Below are positions 56,180 to 64,000 of a stretch of DNA of 64,000 bases, piece after piece. The stretch is from contig NZ_RRYH01000009.1 in the NCBI RefSeq assembly GCF_004010155.1, positions 62,001-126,000 on the forward strand, read 5' to 3'. The stretch is from Solirhodobacter olei (GTDB lineage Bacteria; Pseudomonadota; Alphaproteobacteria; Rhodobacterales; Rhodobacteraceae). The position numbers and the translations under genes are program-made. How positions within the stretch are numbered: the stretch's first letter is position 1; each line of letters starts with the position of its first letter. The notes below the pieces were generated by a model. The model saw only the letters and a program-made list of their open reading frames with translations. It did no database searches and was not told where the DNA came from.

Positions 56180-56349
56180 GGTCCCGTTCCCTTTCCCATG
56201 CCGGTTCCCGGGCGCAGCGCAGAGACCGGCGCACCCGGCGGCTCCCCCAAATTCGCCGCGCATTGGGGCACATTCACGGCCTGCGGGTGACGATTGTTCG
56301 TGGATCGGTTCGGATTTTGGCCGAAATGCGTCCGCCCGGCCGGCCGGGG

Positions 56350-57105
56350 TCAGAGCCGGATGACCGACAGCAGCCGCCCGTAATCGGCCTCGCCCGCATG
56401 GGTGGCGCGGCGGAAGGAATAGAACCGCGCCGGATCCGAATAGGTGCAATGGCCGATCCATTCGGCCTCGCCGATCCCCGCCTCGCGCAGCCGGTGAAGC
56501 CCGAAGGAGGGCAGGTCGAACACCATCCGGTCGCCCGTGCCGCCGGCGAAGAAGCGGGCATAGTCCGGATCCTCGGCCATGAAGCTGTCGAGGAACTCCG
56601 GCCCCACCTCATAAGCACGCTGGCTGATCGTCGGCCCGATCGCGGCGCGGATCGACGCCCGCGTCGCGCCAAGCGCCTCCATCGCGTCAAGCGTCGCCTC
56701 CAGCACACCGCCGAGCGCTCCGCGCCAGCCGGCATGGGCCGCGCCGATGACCCCTGCCTCCGGGTCGGCGAAAAGGACGGGCTGGCAGTCCGCCGTCAGG
56801 ATCCCGAGGCCAAGCCCCGGCACGCGCGTGACCATCGCATCGGCCTCGGGCCGGCCCTCGGGCGGGGCGTCGAGCGTCAGCACCTCGGCCGAATGGATCT
56901 GCCGCAGCGTCACCATCCGATCCGGCGCAAGCCCCATGGCGGTGGCAGCCCGCGTGCGGTTGATCGCCACCGCATCGGAAAGGTCGGAGGAGCCCGGCCC
57001 GCAGTTCAGCCCCTCGAATATCCCCGACGAGGCTCCGCCACGCCGGGTGAAGAACCCGTGGCGGACGGATCCCAGGCAGTCTGCATTCAGGATTTCCAGC
57101 GTCAT
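56350..57105 (-). CDS. pgeF: Peptidoglycan editing factor PgeF (polyphenol oxidase/laccase-domain family)
   Basis: A 251-residue protein of the YlmD/YfiH family, with HGFFTRRGGASSGIFEGLNCG, HSAEVL, TADCQPVLFAD and AAHAGWRG, whose His and Cys residues bind the metal. Members correct mis-incorporated amino acids in peptidoglycan precursors, and some act on adenosine/inosine. The ATG overlaps the midA stop (TGATG). Last gene of the lgt-midA-pgeF operon, an arrangement typical of alphaproteobacteria. Confidence 0.92.
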   Translation of the reverse strand: MTLEILNADCLGSVRHGFFTRRGGASSGIFEGLNCGPGSSDLSDAVAINRTRAATAMGLAPDRMVTLRQIHSAEVLTLDAPPEGRPEADAMVTRVPGLGLGILTADCQPVLFADPEAGVIGAAHAGWRGALGGVLEATLDAMEALGATRASIRAAIGPTISQRAYEVGPEFLDSFMAEDPDYARFFAGGTGDRMVFDLPSFGLHRLREAGIGEAEWIGHCTYSDPARFYSFRRATHAGEADYGRLLSVIRL

Positions 57106-58175
57106 CAGGCGAATCCCGGAGGCGGCGCCGCAGCGGACGGATGGATGGCGATTACCTGGAACACCCTTCCCATTTCCTCTGGATGGGTCAAGCGGCGATG
57201 TGCCGCGACATGCGCCTCCAGTGCCGCGCCCGAAAGCCGGGCGGCAAGGCCCCGCGCACGCGCACCGATCCCCAGCCGCTCCAGCCAGAGCCCCTGATCC
57301 GTCATCGGCGTATGGGCGACGCCCGGCACCGCGCGGGCGGCCTGGGCCAGCGCCTCGAAATCCACATGCGCGGTCAGGTCGGCCTCGCCGGGCGCCGCGA
57401 AGGGGTCGGCATAGCCGTGCCGCGCCACCGCCTGGAACGTATCGCCCAGCGAATGCCAGCCGCCGTAATCGACGATCACCGCCGCGCCGCCGTGCCGCCC
57501 GATCCGCCCCGCGATCTCGCCCATCAGCACGGGCACGGCGGGGCACAGCTCCACCACATCGCCTGGCACGGTATCGGCAAGCCTGTGGGCCAGCGCGGAC
57601 AGCGGCGCAGGCTCCGACAGGCTAAGGGCCAGCGCCCCGCCCGACAGCCCGACCATGCGCTCGCGCCAGCCCGCCGTGTCGCGCTGGAACTGGCGGATCG
57701 GCAGCGCATCGAAGAACTCGTTCGCCATCAGGAACAGCGGCGCCTCCGGCAGCTCCGCCAGCGTGTCGAGCCAGGTGACCTCGTATCCCTCCAGCGCCGC
57801 GCGCTGGCGCGCGCGCAGCACCGGCGAGGCCTCGATCAGATGCACCCGGATCGCGGCGTGAAACCCCGGAACGCCGCGCGTCGCGCGCAGCATGTCGGCC
57901 ATCAGCGTCCCCCGCCCGGGTCCCGGCTCGGCCAGAACCACGGGGGCTGGCGCGCCCTGGTCCATCCAGGCCTGGGCGAGGCACAGCCCCGCCAGTTCGC
58001 CGAACATCTGCGAGATCTCTGGCGCCGTGGTGAAATCGCCCGCCCGGCCCAGCGGGTCGCGGGTGGCGTAATAGCCGTGCTCGGGGTCAAGCAGGCAGTC
58101 CTGCATGTACTCGGCCAGGCTCATCGGGCCCGAGGCCGCGATCCGCCGCGCGATCCGCGCGCCGAGCGGCGTCAC
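57105..58175 (-). CDS. SAM-dependent methyltransferase, MidA/NDUFAF7-like
   Basis: A 356-residue class-I methyltransferase. The family start is [42 protein letters not shown]; the SAM motif is [16 protein letters not shown] near 90, followed by [12 protein letters not shown]. In mitochondria NDUFAF7 methylates an arginine of complex I; a similar role in complex I assembly is likely. It starts with GTG at 58175, overlapping the lgt stop by four bases, and overlaps pgeF at the end. Confidence 0.9.
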   Translation of the reverse strand: MTPLGARIARRIAASGPMSLAEYMQDCLLDPEHGYYATRDPLGRAGDFTTAPEISQMFGELAGLCLAQAWMDQGAPAPVVLAEPGPGRGTLMADMLRATRGVPGFHAAIRVHLIEASPVLRARQRAALEGYEVTWLDTLAELPEAPLFLMANEFFDALPIRQFQRDTAGWRERMVGLSGGALALSLSEPAPLSALAHRLADTVPGDVVELCPAVPVLMGEIAGRIGRHGGAAVIVDYGGWHSLGDTFQAVARHGYADPFAAPGEADLTAHVDFEALAQAARAVPGVAHTPMTDQGLWLERLGIGARARGLAARLSGAALEAHVAAHRRLTHPEEMGRVFQVIAIHPSAAAPPPGFA

Positions 58176-59116
58176 GTCCCCGCCTTTTCTTGCGCCTTCC
58201 CGGCCGAGGCCGCCCGCCGTTTCGCCCGCCAGACCGTCCACCAGATCACGCCGAGCCCCACCGCGATCATCGGCAGGGAGAGCACCTGCCCCATGGAGAA
58301 CCCGCCGAGCGATCCGAAGGAGATCACGTTGCCCGCCGGATCCGTGGCGGTGATGAACTGCGCGTCGGCCTGGCGGAAGAACTCCACGATGAAGCGTGCA
58401 AGCCCGTAGCCCACGAAGAAGGCGCCCGCCACGCGGCCGGGATATTTCAGCCAGCCGCGCCGCCAGGCAAGCCAGAGCAGGACGGCGCCGAGAATCACGC
58501 CTTCCATCAGCGCCTCGTAGATCTGCGAGGGCTGGCGGGTGCAGATCGTCAGCCAGTTCGGCCCGCAATTCTGCGCCTCGGGCCCCGGGAAGGCCACCGC
58601 CCAAGGCAGATGGCTCGGCAGGCCCCAGAGCTCGCCGTTGATGAAATTCGCGATCCGGCCCAGGAACAGCCCCGGCGGCGTCGCCACCGCCAGCGCGTCG
58701 GCGGCGGACAGAAGCGGGATCTTCTGCGCCCGCGTGTAAAGCACCAGCGCCAGCGCCACGCCGAGGAAACCGCCGTGGAACGACATGCCGCCGTGCCAGA
58801 CCTCGAAGATCCCCGCCGGATGCTTGATGTAATAGGGCAGGTCGTAGAACAGCACGTATCCGATCCGCCCGCCGAGGACGACGCCGAGGATCACATATGT
58901 CAGCAGGTCCTCGACCTGCCGGGGCACCATCGGCGCCTTCTCCGACGGCCAGAGCCGGGGCGCCCTGACCAGCGCCACCACGATCCGCCAGCCGATCAGC
59001 AGCCCGCAGATATAGGCCAGCGCGTACCAGCGCAGCGAGAAGGCATATCCCAGCACATGGACGGTGAACACGTCCGGCGAGACATTGGGAAAGGGGATGT
59101 ATCCGCGGCTGAACAT
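58172..59116 (-). CDS. lgt: Prolipoprotein diacylglyceryl transferase
   Basis: A 314-residue inner-membrane protein with seven predicted helices. Lgt signature [13 protein letters not shown] near residue 150 (alanine in place of the usual glycine), [12 protein letters not shown] near 105 and RQPSQIYEA near 195. It transfers diacylglycerol from phosphatidylglycerol to the lipobox cysteine of prolipoproteins. First gene of the operon with midA and pgeF. Confidence 0.96.
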   Translation of the reverse strand: MFSRGYIPFPNVSPDVFTVHVLGYAFSLRWYALAYICGLLIGWRIVVALVRAPRLWPSEKAPMVPRQVEDLLTYVILGVVLGGRIGYVLFYDLPYYIKHPAGIFEVWHGGMSFHGGFLGVALALVLYTRAQKIPLLSAADALAVATPPGLFLGRIANFINGELWGLPSHLPWAVAFPGPEAQNCGPNWLTICTRQPSQIYEALMEGVILGAVLLWLAWRRGWLKYPGRVAGAFFVGYGLARFIVEFFRQADAQFITATDPAGNVISFGSLGGFSMGQVLSLPMIAVGLGVIWWTVWRAKRRAASAGKAQEKAGT

Positions 59117-59233
59117 GGCGCCTCCTCGGCGCTACCTGTGACGGGCGGCGCGGCGAAGTCAACCTTGTGCCTCTGCCGCCCGCACCCATATAAGGCGAAC
59201 GTGACCGGCAACCGCAAGGCACGGAGGCGGCAG

Positions 59234-59506
59234 ATGCAGACCCGAGGCAAGATGTTCGACGATCTCTCCAAACTGATGACCAACGCCATGGGCGTCGCCC
59301 AGGGCGCGCGGACCGAGGCAGAGACCGCGATGAAGGGCTGGATGGACCGCTGGCTCGCCGACCGCGACTTCGTCACCCGCGAGGAATTCGACGCGGTCCG
59401 CGCCATGGCCCAGAAGGCCCGCGAGGAGAACGAGGCCCTGAAGGCCCGTCTCGACGCGCTGGAAGCCGGGGCCGGCAAGACCAAGGACGGCAAGGCCAAG
59501 GGCTGA
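59234..59506 (+). CDS. UbiK-like accessory factor (BMFP family)
   Basis: A 90-residue helical protein, [30 protein letters not shown]... then a coiled coil ([33 protein letters not shown]), the pattern of BMFP/UbiK proteins that help aerobic ubiquinone synthesis by scaffolding Ubi enzymes. ACGGAGGCGG gives a good ribosome site before 59234. Divergent from lgt. Confidence 0.85.
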   Translation: MQTRGKMFDDLSKLMTNAMGVAQGARTEAETAMKGWMDRWLADRDFVTREEFDAVRAMAQKAREENEALKARLDALEAGAGKTKDGKAKG

Positions 59507-59603
59507 CGGCGCGCGCCGCGGCCCTGCGGCCTTTCCCCGCCCGGGGGCTGGACGCCGGGCCGCACATACGGTCTTCTCTGCGCAAAATGCGAAGGAGAAG
59601 GCA

Positions 59604-61301
59604 ATGGCGGAACTCGATCGGATCATCGCGGCAGCTCGGGGCGAGGTTCCGGCGGATCTGGTGATCCGCGGCGGACGGGTCTTCGACCTCGTGACCGGAG
59701 AGCTGGTAGAATCCGACGTGGCGATCCTTGGCGACACCATCGTCGGCGTCTTCGAGACGGGCTACGAGGGCGAACGCGAGATCGACGCCAGCGGGGCCGT
59801 ACTCGTCCCGGGCTTCATCGACACGCACCTCCATATCGAAAGCTCGATGGTCACCCCGTTCGAGTTCGACCGCTGCGTCACCCCCCGCGGCGTCACCACG
59901 GCGATCTGCGACCCGCATGAGATTGCCAATGTCTGCGGCCTGACCGGCATCGACTATTTCCTTGAGGCCTCCGCCCGCACGGTGATGGACATCCGCGTCC
60001 AGCTCTCCTCCTGCGTGCCCTCCACGCATATGGAGACTACCGGCGCCCGGCTGGAAGCGGCGGACCTGATCCCCTACCGCGACCATCCCCGCTCCATCGG
60101 CCTCGCCGAGTTCATGAACTACCCCGGCGTCATCCACCGCGACCCCGGCGCAATGGCCAAGCTCGAGGCCTGGCGCGGGCGCCATATCGACGGCCACTGC
60201 CCGCTCCTCTCCGGCCGGGACCTCAATGCCTATGTCGCCGCCGGCATCCGAACGGAGCACGAGGCGACATCGGCCCCCGAGGCCCTCGAAAAGCTCCGCA
60301 AGGGCATGCGCGTGCTGATCCGCGAAGGCTCCGTGTCGAAGGACCTGAAGGCGCTGACAGGGATCATCACCGAACGCCATTCGCCCTACATCTGCTTCTG
60401 CACAGACGACCGGAACCCGCTCGACATCGCCGAGCACGGGCATCTCGACTACGTCATCCGTACCGCCATCGCCCGAGGCGCATCCCCGCTGGCCACCTAC
60501 CGCGCCGCGAGCCTCTCCGCGGCCGAGGCCTTCGGCTTGAAGGACCGCGGCCTCATCGCGCCGGGCAAGCGCGCCGACATCGCCATCCTCGACAGCCTCG
60601 AGGGCTGCCACGCCCGCACGGTGATCTGCGGCGGCGTCGTGGCCGAACCAGAGGCCTTCGCCCGGCGCGAGATCCTGCCCCCCGTCGCCCGCCATTCGGT
60701 GAAGGCCCGCCGCGTCGCGGCCGAGGACTTCCGCACCGCCGGCAACCGCGCCGAAACCCCTGTGATCGGCATCCTGCCTGGCAAGATCATCACCGAACAC
60801 CTGACCGAGACCATAGAACCCCTCGACGGCGACAAGCGCCCCGACCCCACCCGCGACCTCGTCAAGATCGGGGTGATCGAGCGGCACGGCGTGAACGGCA
60901 ACATCGCCACCGGCTTCGTGCGCGGCTTCGGCCTGACCCGCGGCGCCATCGCCTCCACCGTCTGCCACGACCACCACAACATCGCCGTGGTCGGCGTCGA
61001 TTACGTCGACATGGCGCTGGCCGCGAACCGGCTGGGCGAGATCGAGGGCGGCTTCGTGGTGGCCGCCGGCGGCGAGGTGCTGGCAGAGGTCGCCCTGCCG
61101 GTCGCGGGCCTCATGTCGCTCGACAGTTTCGAGACGGTCGAAGCCGCGCTCCGCAAGCTGCGCGCGGCGGCCAGGGGCCTCGATGTCACGCTGGAAGAGC
61201 CGTTCCTCCAGCTCGCCTTCCTCGCCCTGCCGGTGATCCCGCATCTGAAGATCACCGATCACGGCATGGTCGATGTCGACCGGTTCGAGGTGATGGTTTA
61301 A
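59604..61301 (+). CDS. ade: Adenine deaminase
   Basis: A 565-residue amidohydrolase that converts adenine to hypoxanthine and ammonia. [13 protein letters not shown] carries the first metal ligands, followed by [11 protein letters not shown] and the C-terminal adenine-deaminase domain ([46 protein letters not shown]). Length fits the 540-600 range. AAGGAGAAGG gives a strong ribosome site. Confidence 0.94.
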   Translation: MAELDRIIAAARGEVPADLVIRGGRVFDLVTGELVESDVAILGDTIVGVFETGYEGEREIDASGAVLVPGFIDTHLHIESSMVTPFEFDRCVTPRGVTTAICDPHEIANVCGLTGIDYFLEASARTVMDIRVQLSSCVPSTHMETTGARLEAADLIPYRDHPRSIGLAEFMNYPGVIHRDPGAMAKLEAWRGRHIDGHCPLLSGRDLNAYVAAGIRTEHEATSAPEALEKLRKGMRVLIREGSVSKDLKALTGIITERHSPYICFCTDDRNPLDIAEHGHLDYVIRTAIARGASPLATYRAASLSAAEAFGLKDRGLIAPGKRADIAILDSLEGCHARTVICGGVVAEPEAFARREILPPVARHSVKARRVAAEDFRTAGNRAETPVIGILPGKIITEHLTETIEPLDGDKRPDPTRDLVKIGVIERHGVNGNIATGFVRGFGLTRGAIASTVCHDHHNIAVVGVDYVDMALAANRLGEIEGGFVVAAGGEVLAEVALPVAGLMSLDSFETVEAALRKLRAAARGLDVTLEEPFLQLAFLALPVIPHLKITDHGMVDVDRFEVMV

Positions 61302-61344
61302 TTATTAAACCATTTTTGAACGACCCCTGACCCGGCCCGAAAAA

Positions 61345-61371
61345 GCCCGCCCCGGCGGAACCGGGGCGGGC
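61345..61371. terminator. Strong hairpin terminator between convergent genes
   Basis: GCCCGCCCCGG (61345-61355) pairs perfectly with CCGGGGCGGGC (61361-61371) around CGGAA. An A-run just before it gives a T-run on the minus strand, so it is a clear intrinsic terminator for the secreted-protein gene at 61405 and may also serve ade. Confidence 0.8.
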
Positions 61372-61404
61372 GCTTCGTTCATTCAGATCCGGCCTTCGCC
61401 GGCC

Positions 61405-61788
61405 CTAATGGCTGGCGGGATCGCGGGTGCGGTCCTGATCCCGGGTCATGTCCTGATCCTGGGTCATGTCCTGATCCCGCAGCAGCAGCTGATCCTGGGT
61501 CCGAAGCTGGTCCCGCGTCTTCAGGTAGATGCGGTCCTGCGTCCGGTCGCGGTCCGGGTTCATGCTGTCCCACAGAAGCGTGCCGGTCCGGGCGTCATAG
61601 ACCAACTGGCGCAGATCCTCGCCCCGCTGGGCGACGACACGCAACCGGTTCTGCTCCCGGTAGGTCTGCATCTGGGTGAACCCCTGCTGTTGCAGCGCCC
61701 GGTAGATCGGGCCGAGGCCCGTCTGCGCGAAGGCGGCCACGCCGCTCAGCAACAGCGCGGCGGTTGTGAGACTGAACAGACGGCGCAT
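61405..61788 (-). CDS. Small secreted protein with acidic/Gln-Asp repeats
   Basis: A 127-residue exported protein: signal peptide (MRRLFSLTTAALLLSGVAAFAQ), a middle domain GPIYRALQQQGFTQMQTYREQNRLRVVAQRGEDLRQLVYDARTGTLL that resembles PepSY-type small domains, and a low-complexity C-terminus of RTQDQ/DQDMT(Q/R) repeats. GAGGAGAGTGAA gives a strong ribosome site. The repeats are reflected in an 18-base tandem DNA repeat. Function unknown. Confidence 0.7.
   Translation of the reverse strand: MRRLFSLTTAALLLSGVAAFAQTGLGPIYRALQQQGFTQMQTYREQNRLRVVAQRGEDLRQLVYDARTGTLLWDSMNPDRDRTQDRIYLKTRDQLRTQDQLLLRDQDMTQDQDMTRDQDRTRDPASH
61438..61473. repeat. 18-base tandem repeat inside a coding sequence
   Basis: GATCCCGGGTCATGTCCT and GATCCTGGGTCATGTCCT are adjacent (61438-61455 and 61456-61473) with one difference. 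On the minus strand they encode the RDQDMT(Q) repeats of the secreted protein. Such repeats can change copy number by slippage. Confidence 0.7.
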
Positions 61789-61980
61789 TTCACTCTCCTC
61801 TTTCTTGGTTTCCAATCGGCCGATCACGCGGCCGTGACTTATAATGTCACGCCGCAGCGCAGCGATTCCGTCGCCCATCCGGCAGGCCCGCAGGATCGGC
61901 ACGACAGGGCGACCGCCCCCGTTGATCCTTCGGTGCGGCGGCCCTAGGGTGGCCTCCGGAAGATTGAGGGGAAGCAAGAC

Positions 61981-62061
61981 ATGCGTCTGAAGTTGATCGT
62001 CGCGATAGGGGCACTCCTGGCACTTGCCGCCTGCGGAGGGCCGCCCTCGTCCTTCTTCTGA
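61981..62061 (+). CDS. Tiny lipoprotein of about 26 residues
   Basis: MRLKLIVAIGALLALAACGGPPSSFF has a positively charged start, a hydrophobic stretch and a lipobox (LAAC), so it would be processed by Lgt/LspA to about eight residues with Cys18 as the lipid-modified N-terminus. GAGGGGAAGC precedes the ATG. Similar tiny lipoproteins (for example entericidin-like) are poorly annotated in many genomes. Target and role unknown. Confidence 0.65.
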   Translation: MRLKLIVAIGALLALAACGGPPSSFF

Positions 62062-62068
62062 GGCGGGG

Positions 62069-62764
62069 CTACATCGCCTCCTTGATCCCTGCCCGGATCA
62101 GGGCCCAGTTCGTCGGATAGGCTGTGACGAACCCGGCGATCATGGCAAACTGCATGGCAAACCAGAAGACGGCTGTATCCGGCTCCAGCGGCCGGCCGAG
62201 CACGGCGAAGCGGGCCAGTGCCATCAGCCCGTACATCCCCACCTGCCAGGAGGCGAGCGAGAGGACATCGGCCTTCGCCGCCTCCTTCAGCCCTTCAACC
62301 GGGCCGAGCCCGCGCATCGGTGCGATGGCGAAATACTGGAACGCGATCCCGATCGCGAGCGCCACCACGAAATCCAGCCCCCAGGCCGCAAAGATCCGCT
62401 CCGCGAACACCCCGGGATAGCCGAAGGGCGCAAGCAGCCCCGGAAAGCGCGCCGATAGCCCCTCGGCCAGGATATCGCCCAGCGTGCAGCCCGCCCCGCA
62501 ATGCAGCGCCCCCTTGGCGACCGCGATGTGAAACGGCCCGCCGCCGTGATGGTGATGATGATGCCCAGCCCCCGCCGGCATCGCCCGCCCGTGGCGCTGG
62601 TAGAAGGCCAGCAGCACCGGCCCGGCAAAGAGCGCACAGAGCGGCCAGACCGCGTTCATCACCCCCATGGGCTGCGGCCGCCGCGTCAGGTCGAACGCAA
62701 TCCAGAGGGCGGAGACAAGGCCAAGCGCAAGCGAGGCCCAGGCGAGGAGGAGGAGAAATGTCAT
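62069..62764 (-). CDS. DUF4396 membrane protein with a natural histidine run
   Basis: A 231-residue membrane protein of about six helices with the DUF4396 pattern: CGAGCTLGDILAE and LASWQVGMYGLMALARFAVLG, YPTNWALIRAGIKE. After the second helix there is GAGHHHHHHGG, a natural run of six histidines that may bind metals. Two start codons are possible, ATG at 62764 and ATG at 62818; the former is typical in size. No good ribosome site is visible for the shorter form. Function unknown. Confidence 0.72.
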   Translation of the reverse strand: MTFLLLLAWASLALGLVSALWIAFDLTRRPQPMGVMNAVWPLCALFAGPVLLAFYQRHGRAMPAGAGHHHHHHGGGPFHIAVAKGALHCGAGCTLGDILAEGLSARFPGLLAPFGYPGVFAERIFAAWGLDFVVALAIGIAFQYFAIAPMRGLGPVEGLKEAAKADVLSLASWQVGMYGLMALARFAVLGRPLEPDTAVFWFAMQFAMIAGFVTAYPTNWALIRAGIKEAM

Positions 62765-62810
62765 CGGAAGGAGGATGGCCCGCCGGGCCGGGGTGTCAAG
62801 CGCACGTAGG

Positions 62811-62829
62811 GTGCGCATTCATTGCGCAC
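62811..62829. repeat. Palindromic repeat, copy 2
   Basis: GTGCGCATTCATTGCGCAC is a perfect palindrome-like repeat (GTGCGCA/TGCGCAC around TTCAT), differing by one base from the copy at 34485-34503. It lies between the DUF4396 gene and uvrB and overlaps a possible upstream start codon of the former. Confidence 0.6.
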
Positions 62830-62887
62830 CCGGGGGCAATCGAAAGGCAGGGGGTGCGCGCCGAATGCGTTGGGAGGATGGCGCCCC

Positions 62888-64000
62888 CTACCTCCCCCGC
62901 CGCTTATTTCCACCCCGCTGCCCGGCCCGCCCGGCCGTGCTCCGTCCCCGCGACGCCCCCGCCGCCTCGGCGGCTTCCCGCACCGCCTCCTGCCGCGCCA
63001 GCGGGTCGTCGGCGACGGCCAGCTCTACCGCCTCCAGCCGCTTGACCTCGTCGCGAAGCCGGGCGGCCTCCTCGAATTCCAGGTTCTCGGCAGCCTTGCG
63101 CATCTGCGCCCGGAGCGCGTCGAGATGCGCGGCGAGGTTCTGACCCACCATCGGCTTCTCGACCTTGGCCGTGACGCGCGACATGTCGGTGTCGCCCTCC
63201 CAGAGGCCGGCCAGAACGTCCTCGACGTTCTTCTTCACCGTCTGCGGCGTGATGCCGTGCGCCTCGTTATAGGCGACCTGCTTCTCGCGCCGCCGGTCGG
63301 TCTCGCGCATCGCGCGCTCCATCGAGCCGGTGATCCGGTCGGCATACATGATCACCCGCCCCTCGGCGTTCCGCGCCGCGCGCCCGATGGTCTGGATCAG
63401 CGAGGTCTCCGACCGCAGGAAGCCCTCCTTGTCGGCGTCGAGGATCGCCACCAGCCCGCATTCCGGGATGTCGAGCCCTTCCCGCAGCAGGTTGATCCCC
63501 ACCAGCACGTCGAAGGCCCCAAGGCGCAGGTCCCGCAGGATCTCGATCCGCTCCAGCGTGTCGATGTCGGAATGCATGTAGCGCACGCGGATGCCCTGCT
63601 CGTGCAGGTATTCGGTCAGATCCTCTGCCATCCGCTTGGTCAGCGTGGTGCAGAGCGTGCGGAAGCCGGCGGCGGCGACCTTGCGGACCTCGTCCAGTAG
63701 ATCGTCCACCTGCATCTCGACCGGGCGGATCTCCACCATCGGGTCGATCAGGCCGGTGGGGCGGATCACCTGTTCTGTGAAGACGCCGCCGGTCTGCTCC
63801 ATCTCCCAGGCCGCCGGGGTGGCGGAGACGAAGACGCTCTGCGGCCGCATCGCGTCCCATTCCTCGAACTTCAGCGGCCGGTTGTCCATGCAGGAGGGCA
63901 GGCGGAAGCCATGCTCGGCCAGCGTGAACTTGCGCCGGTAGTCGCCCCGGTACATGCCGCCGATCTGGGGAACAGAGACGTGGCTCTCGTCGGCGAAGAC
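62888..64000 (-). CDS. uvrB: Excinuclease ABC subunit B, C-terminal part
   Basis: The reading frame runs to the right edge of the window; about 370 C-terminal residues are visible, starting [15 protein letters not shown]. It has the helicase motifs [10 protein letters not shown] and [11 protein letters not shown] and the C-terminal UVR domain that binds UvrC ([28 protein letters not shown]). UvrB verifies DNA damage in nucleotide excision repair. The tail past the UVR domain is rich in Ala, Gly and Arg, variable in the family. The N-terminal half lies beyond the window. Confidence 0.97.
   Translation of the reverse strand, partial: VFADESHVSVPQIGGMYRGDYRRKFTLAEHGFRLPSCMDNRPLKFEEWDAMRPQSVFVSATPAAWEMEQTGGVFTEQVIRPTGLIDPMVEIRPVEMQVDDLLDEVRKVAAAGFRTLCTTLTKRMAEDLTEYLHEQGIRVRYMHSDIDTLERIEILRDLRLGAFDVLVGINLLREGLDIPECGLVAILDADKEGFLRSETSLIQTIGRAARNAEGRVIMYADRITGSMERAMRETDRRREKQVAYNEAHGITPQTVKKNVEDVLAGLWEGDTDMSRVTAKVEKPMVGQNLAAHLDALRAQMRKAAENLEFEEAARLRDEVKRLEAVELAVADDPLARQEAVREAAEAAGASRGRSTAGRAGQRGGNKRRGR

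Overview
The window is high-GC, densely packed DNA with short or overlapping gene junctions (many ATGA and TGATG overlaps) and strong GGAG-type ribosome binding sites. The lgt-midA-pgeF operon, a UbiK-type protein, a DUF1178 protein, a fused sulfate adenylyltransferase/APS kinase and Hint-domain and PtsP proteins together point to an alphaproteobacterium, most likely of the Rhodobacteraceae/Paracoccaceae (Rhodobacterales). No phage, insertion sequence or CRISPR array is visible, so this looks like chromosome with some accessory loci.

Region 1 (1-10268) looks like a catabolic island for a small cationic or N-methylated compound. It holds the end of a Rieske-type ring-hydroxylating oxygenase, a PotABCD-like ABC importer (two permeases, ATPase, divergent binding protein), a BetI-like TetR regulator, two tandem paralogous CrtI-like FAD oxidoreductases, a GcvT-like aminomethyltransferase, a small unknown protein and a collapsed amidohydrolase remnant. 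The substrate cannot be read from the sequence.

Region 2 (10302-25323) is the most unusual part: a two-sided cell-surface polysaccharide locus. On the minus strand a tightly coupled operon encodes an HPt protein, a BcsB-like periplasmic protein, a processive GT2 glycosyltransferase with an N-terminal MshEN-like domain, a polytopic GT-C-like membrane protein and a response regulator whose GGDEF domain has lost its signature. Divergently there is a protein of about 1170 residues fusing a GH18-like domain that lacks the catalytic acid, an intact NodB-type deacetylase and a second processive GT2. It is followed by a UDP-sulfoquinovose-synthase-like epimerase and faced by a Tat-exported DUF3131 protein. 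I infer assembly of a partly deacetylated, possibly sulfosugar-containing amino-polysaccharide under phosphorelay control.

Region 3 (25549-32101) holds a complete dipeptide/nickel-type ABC importer operon (binding protein, two permeases, two ATPases), a DUF2267 protein in otherwise non-coding DNA, and tRNA-Ser(GCT).

Region 4 (32149-64000) is mostly housekeeping: ychF, trpA, an FMN-dependent L-lactate dehydrogenase, a PLP-dependent sulfur amino acid enzyme, an MFS exporter, thpR, a histone-deacetylase-like amidohydrolase, a Nudix hydrolase, lysC (with a probable internal start for a separate regulatory subunit), ptsP, sat/cysC, trxB with a divergent Lrp regulator, a Hint-domain protein, pgeF-midA-lgt, ubiK, ade and the 3' part of uvrB at the right edge. 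Small secreted or membrane proteins and two copies of a 19-nt palindromic repeat lie between them.
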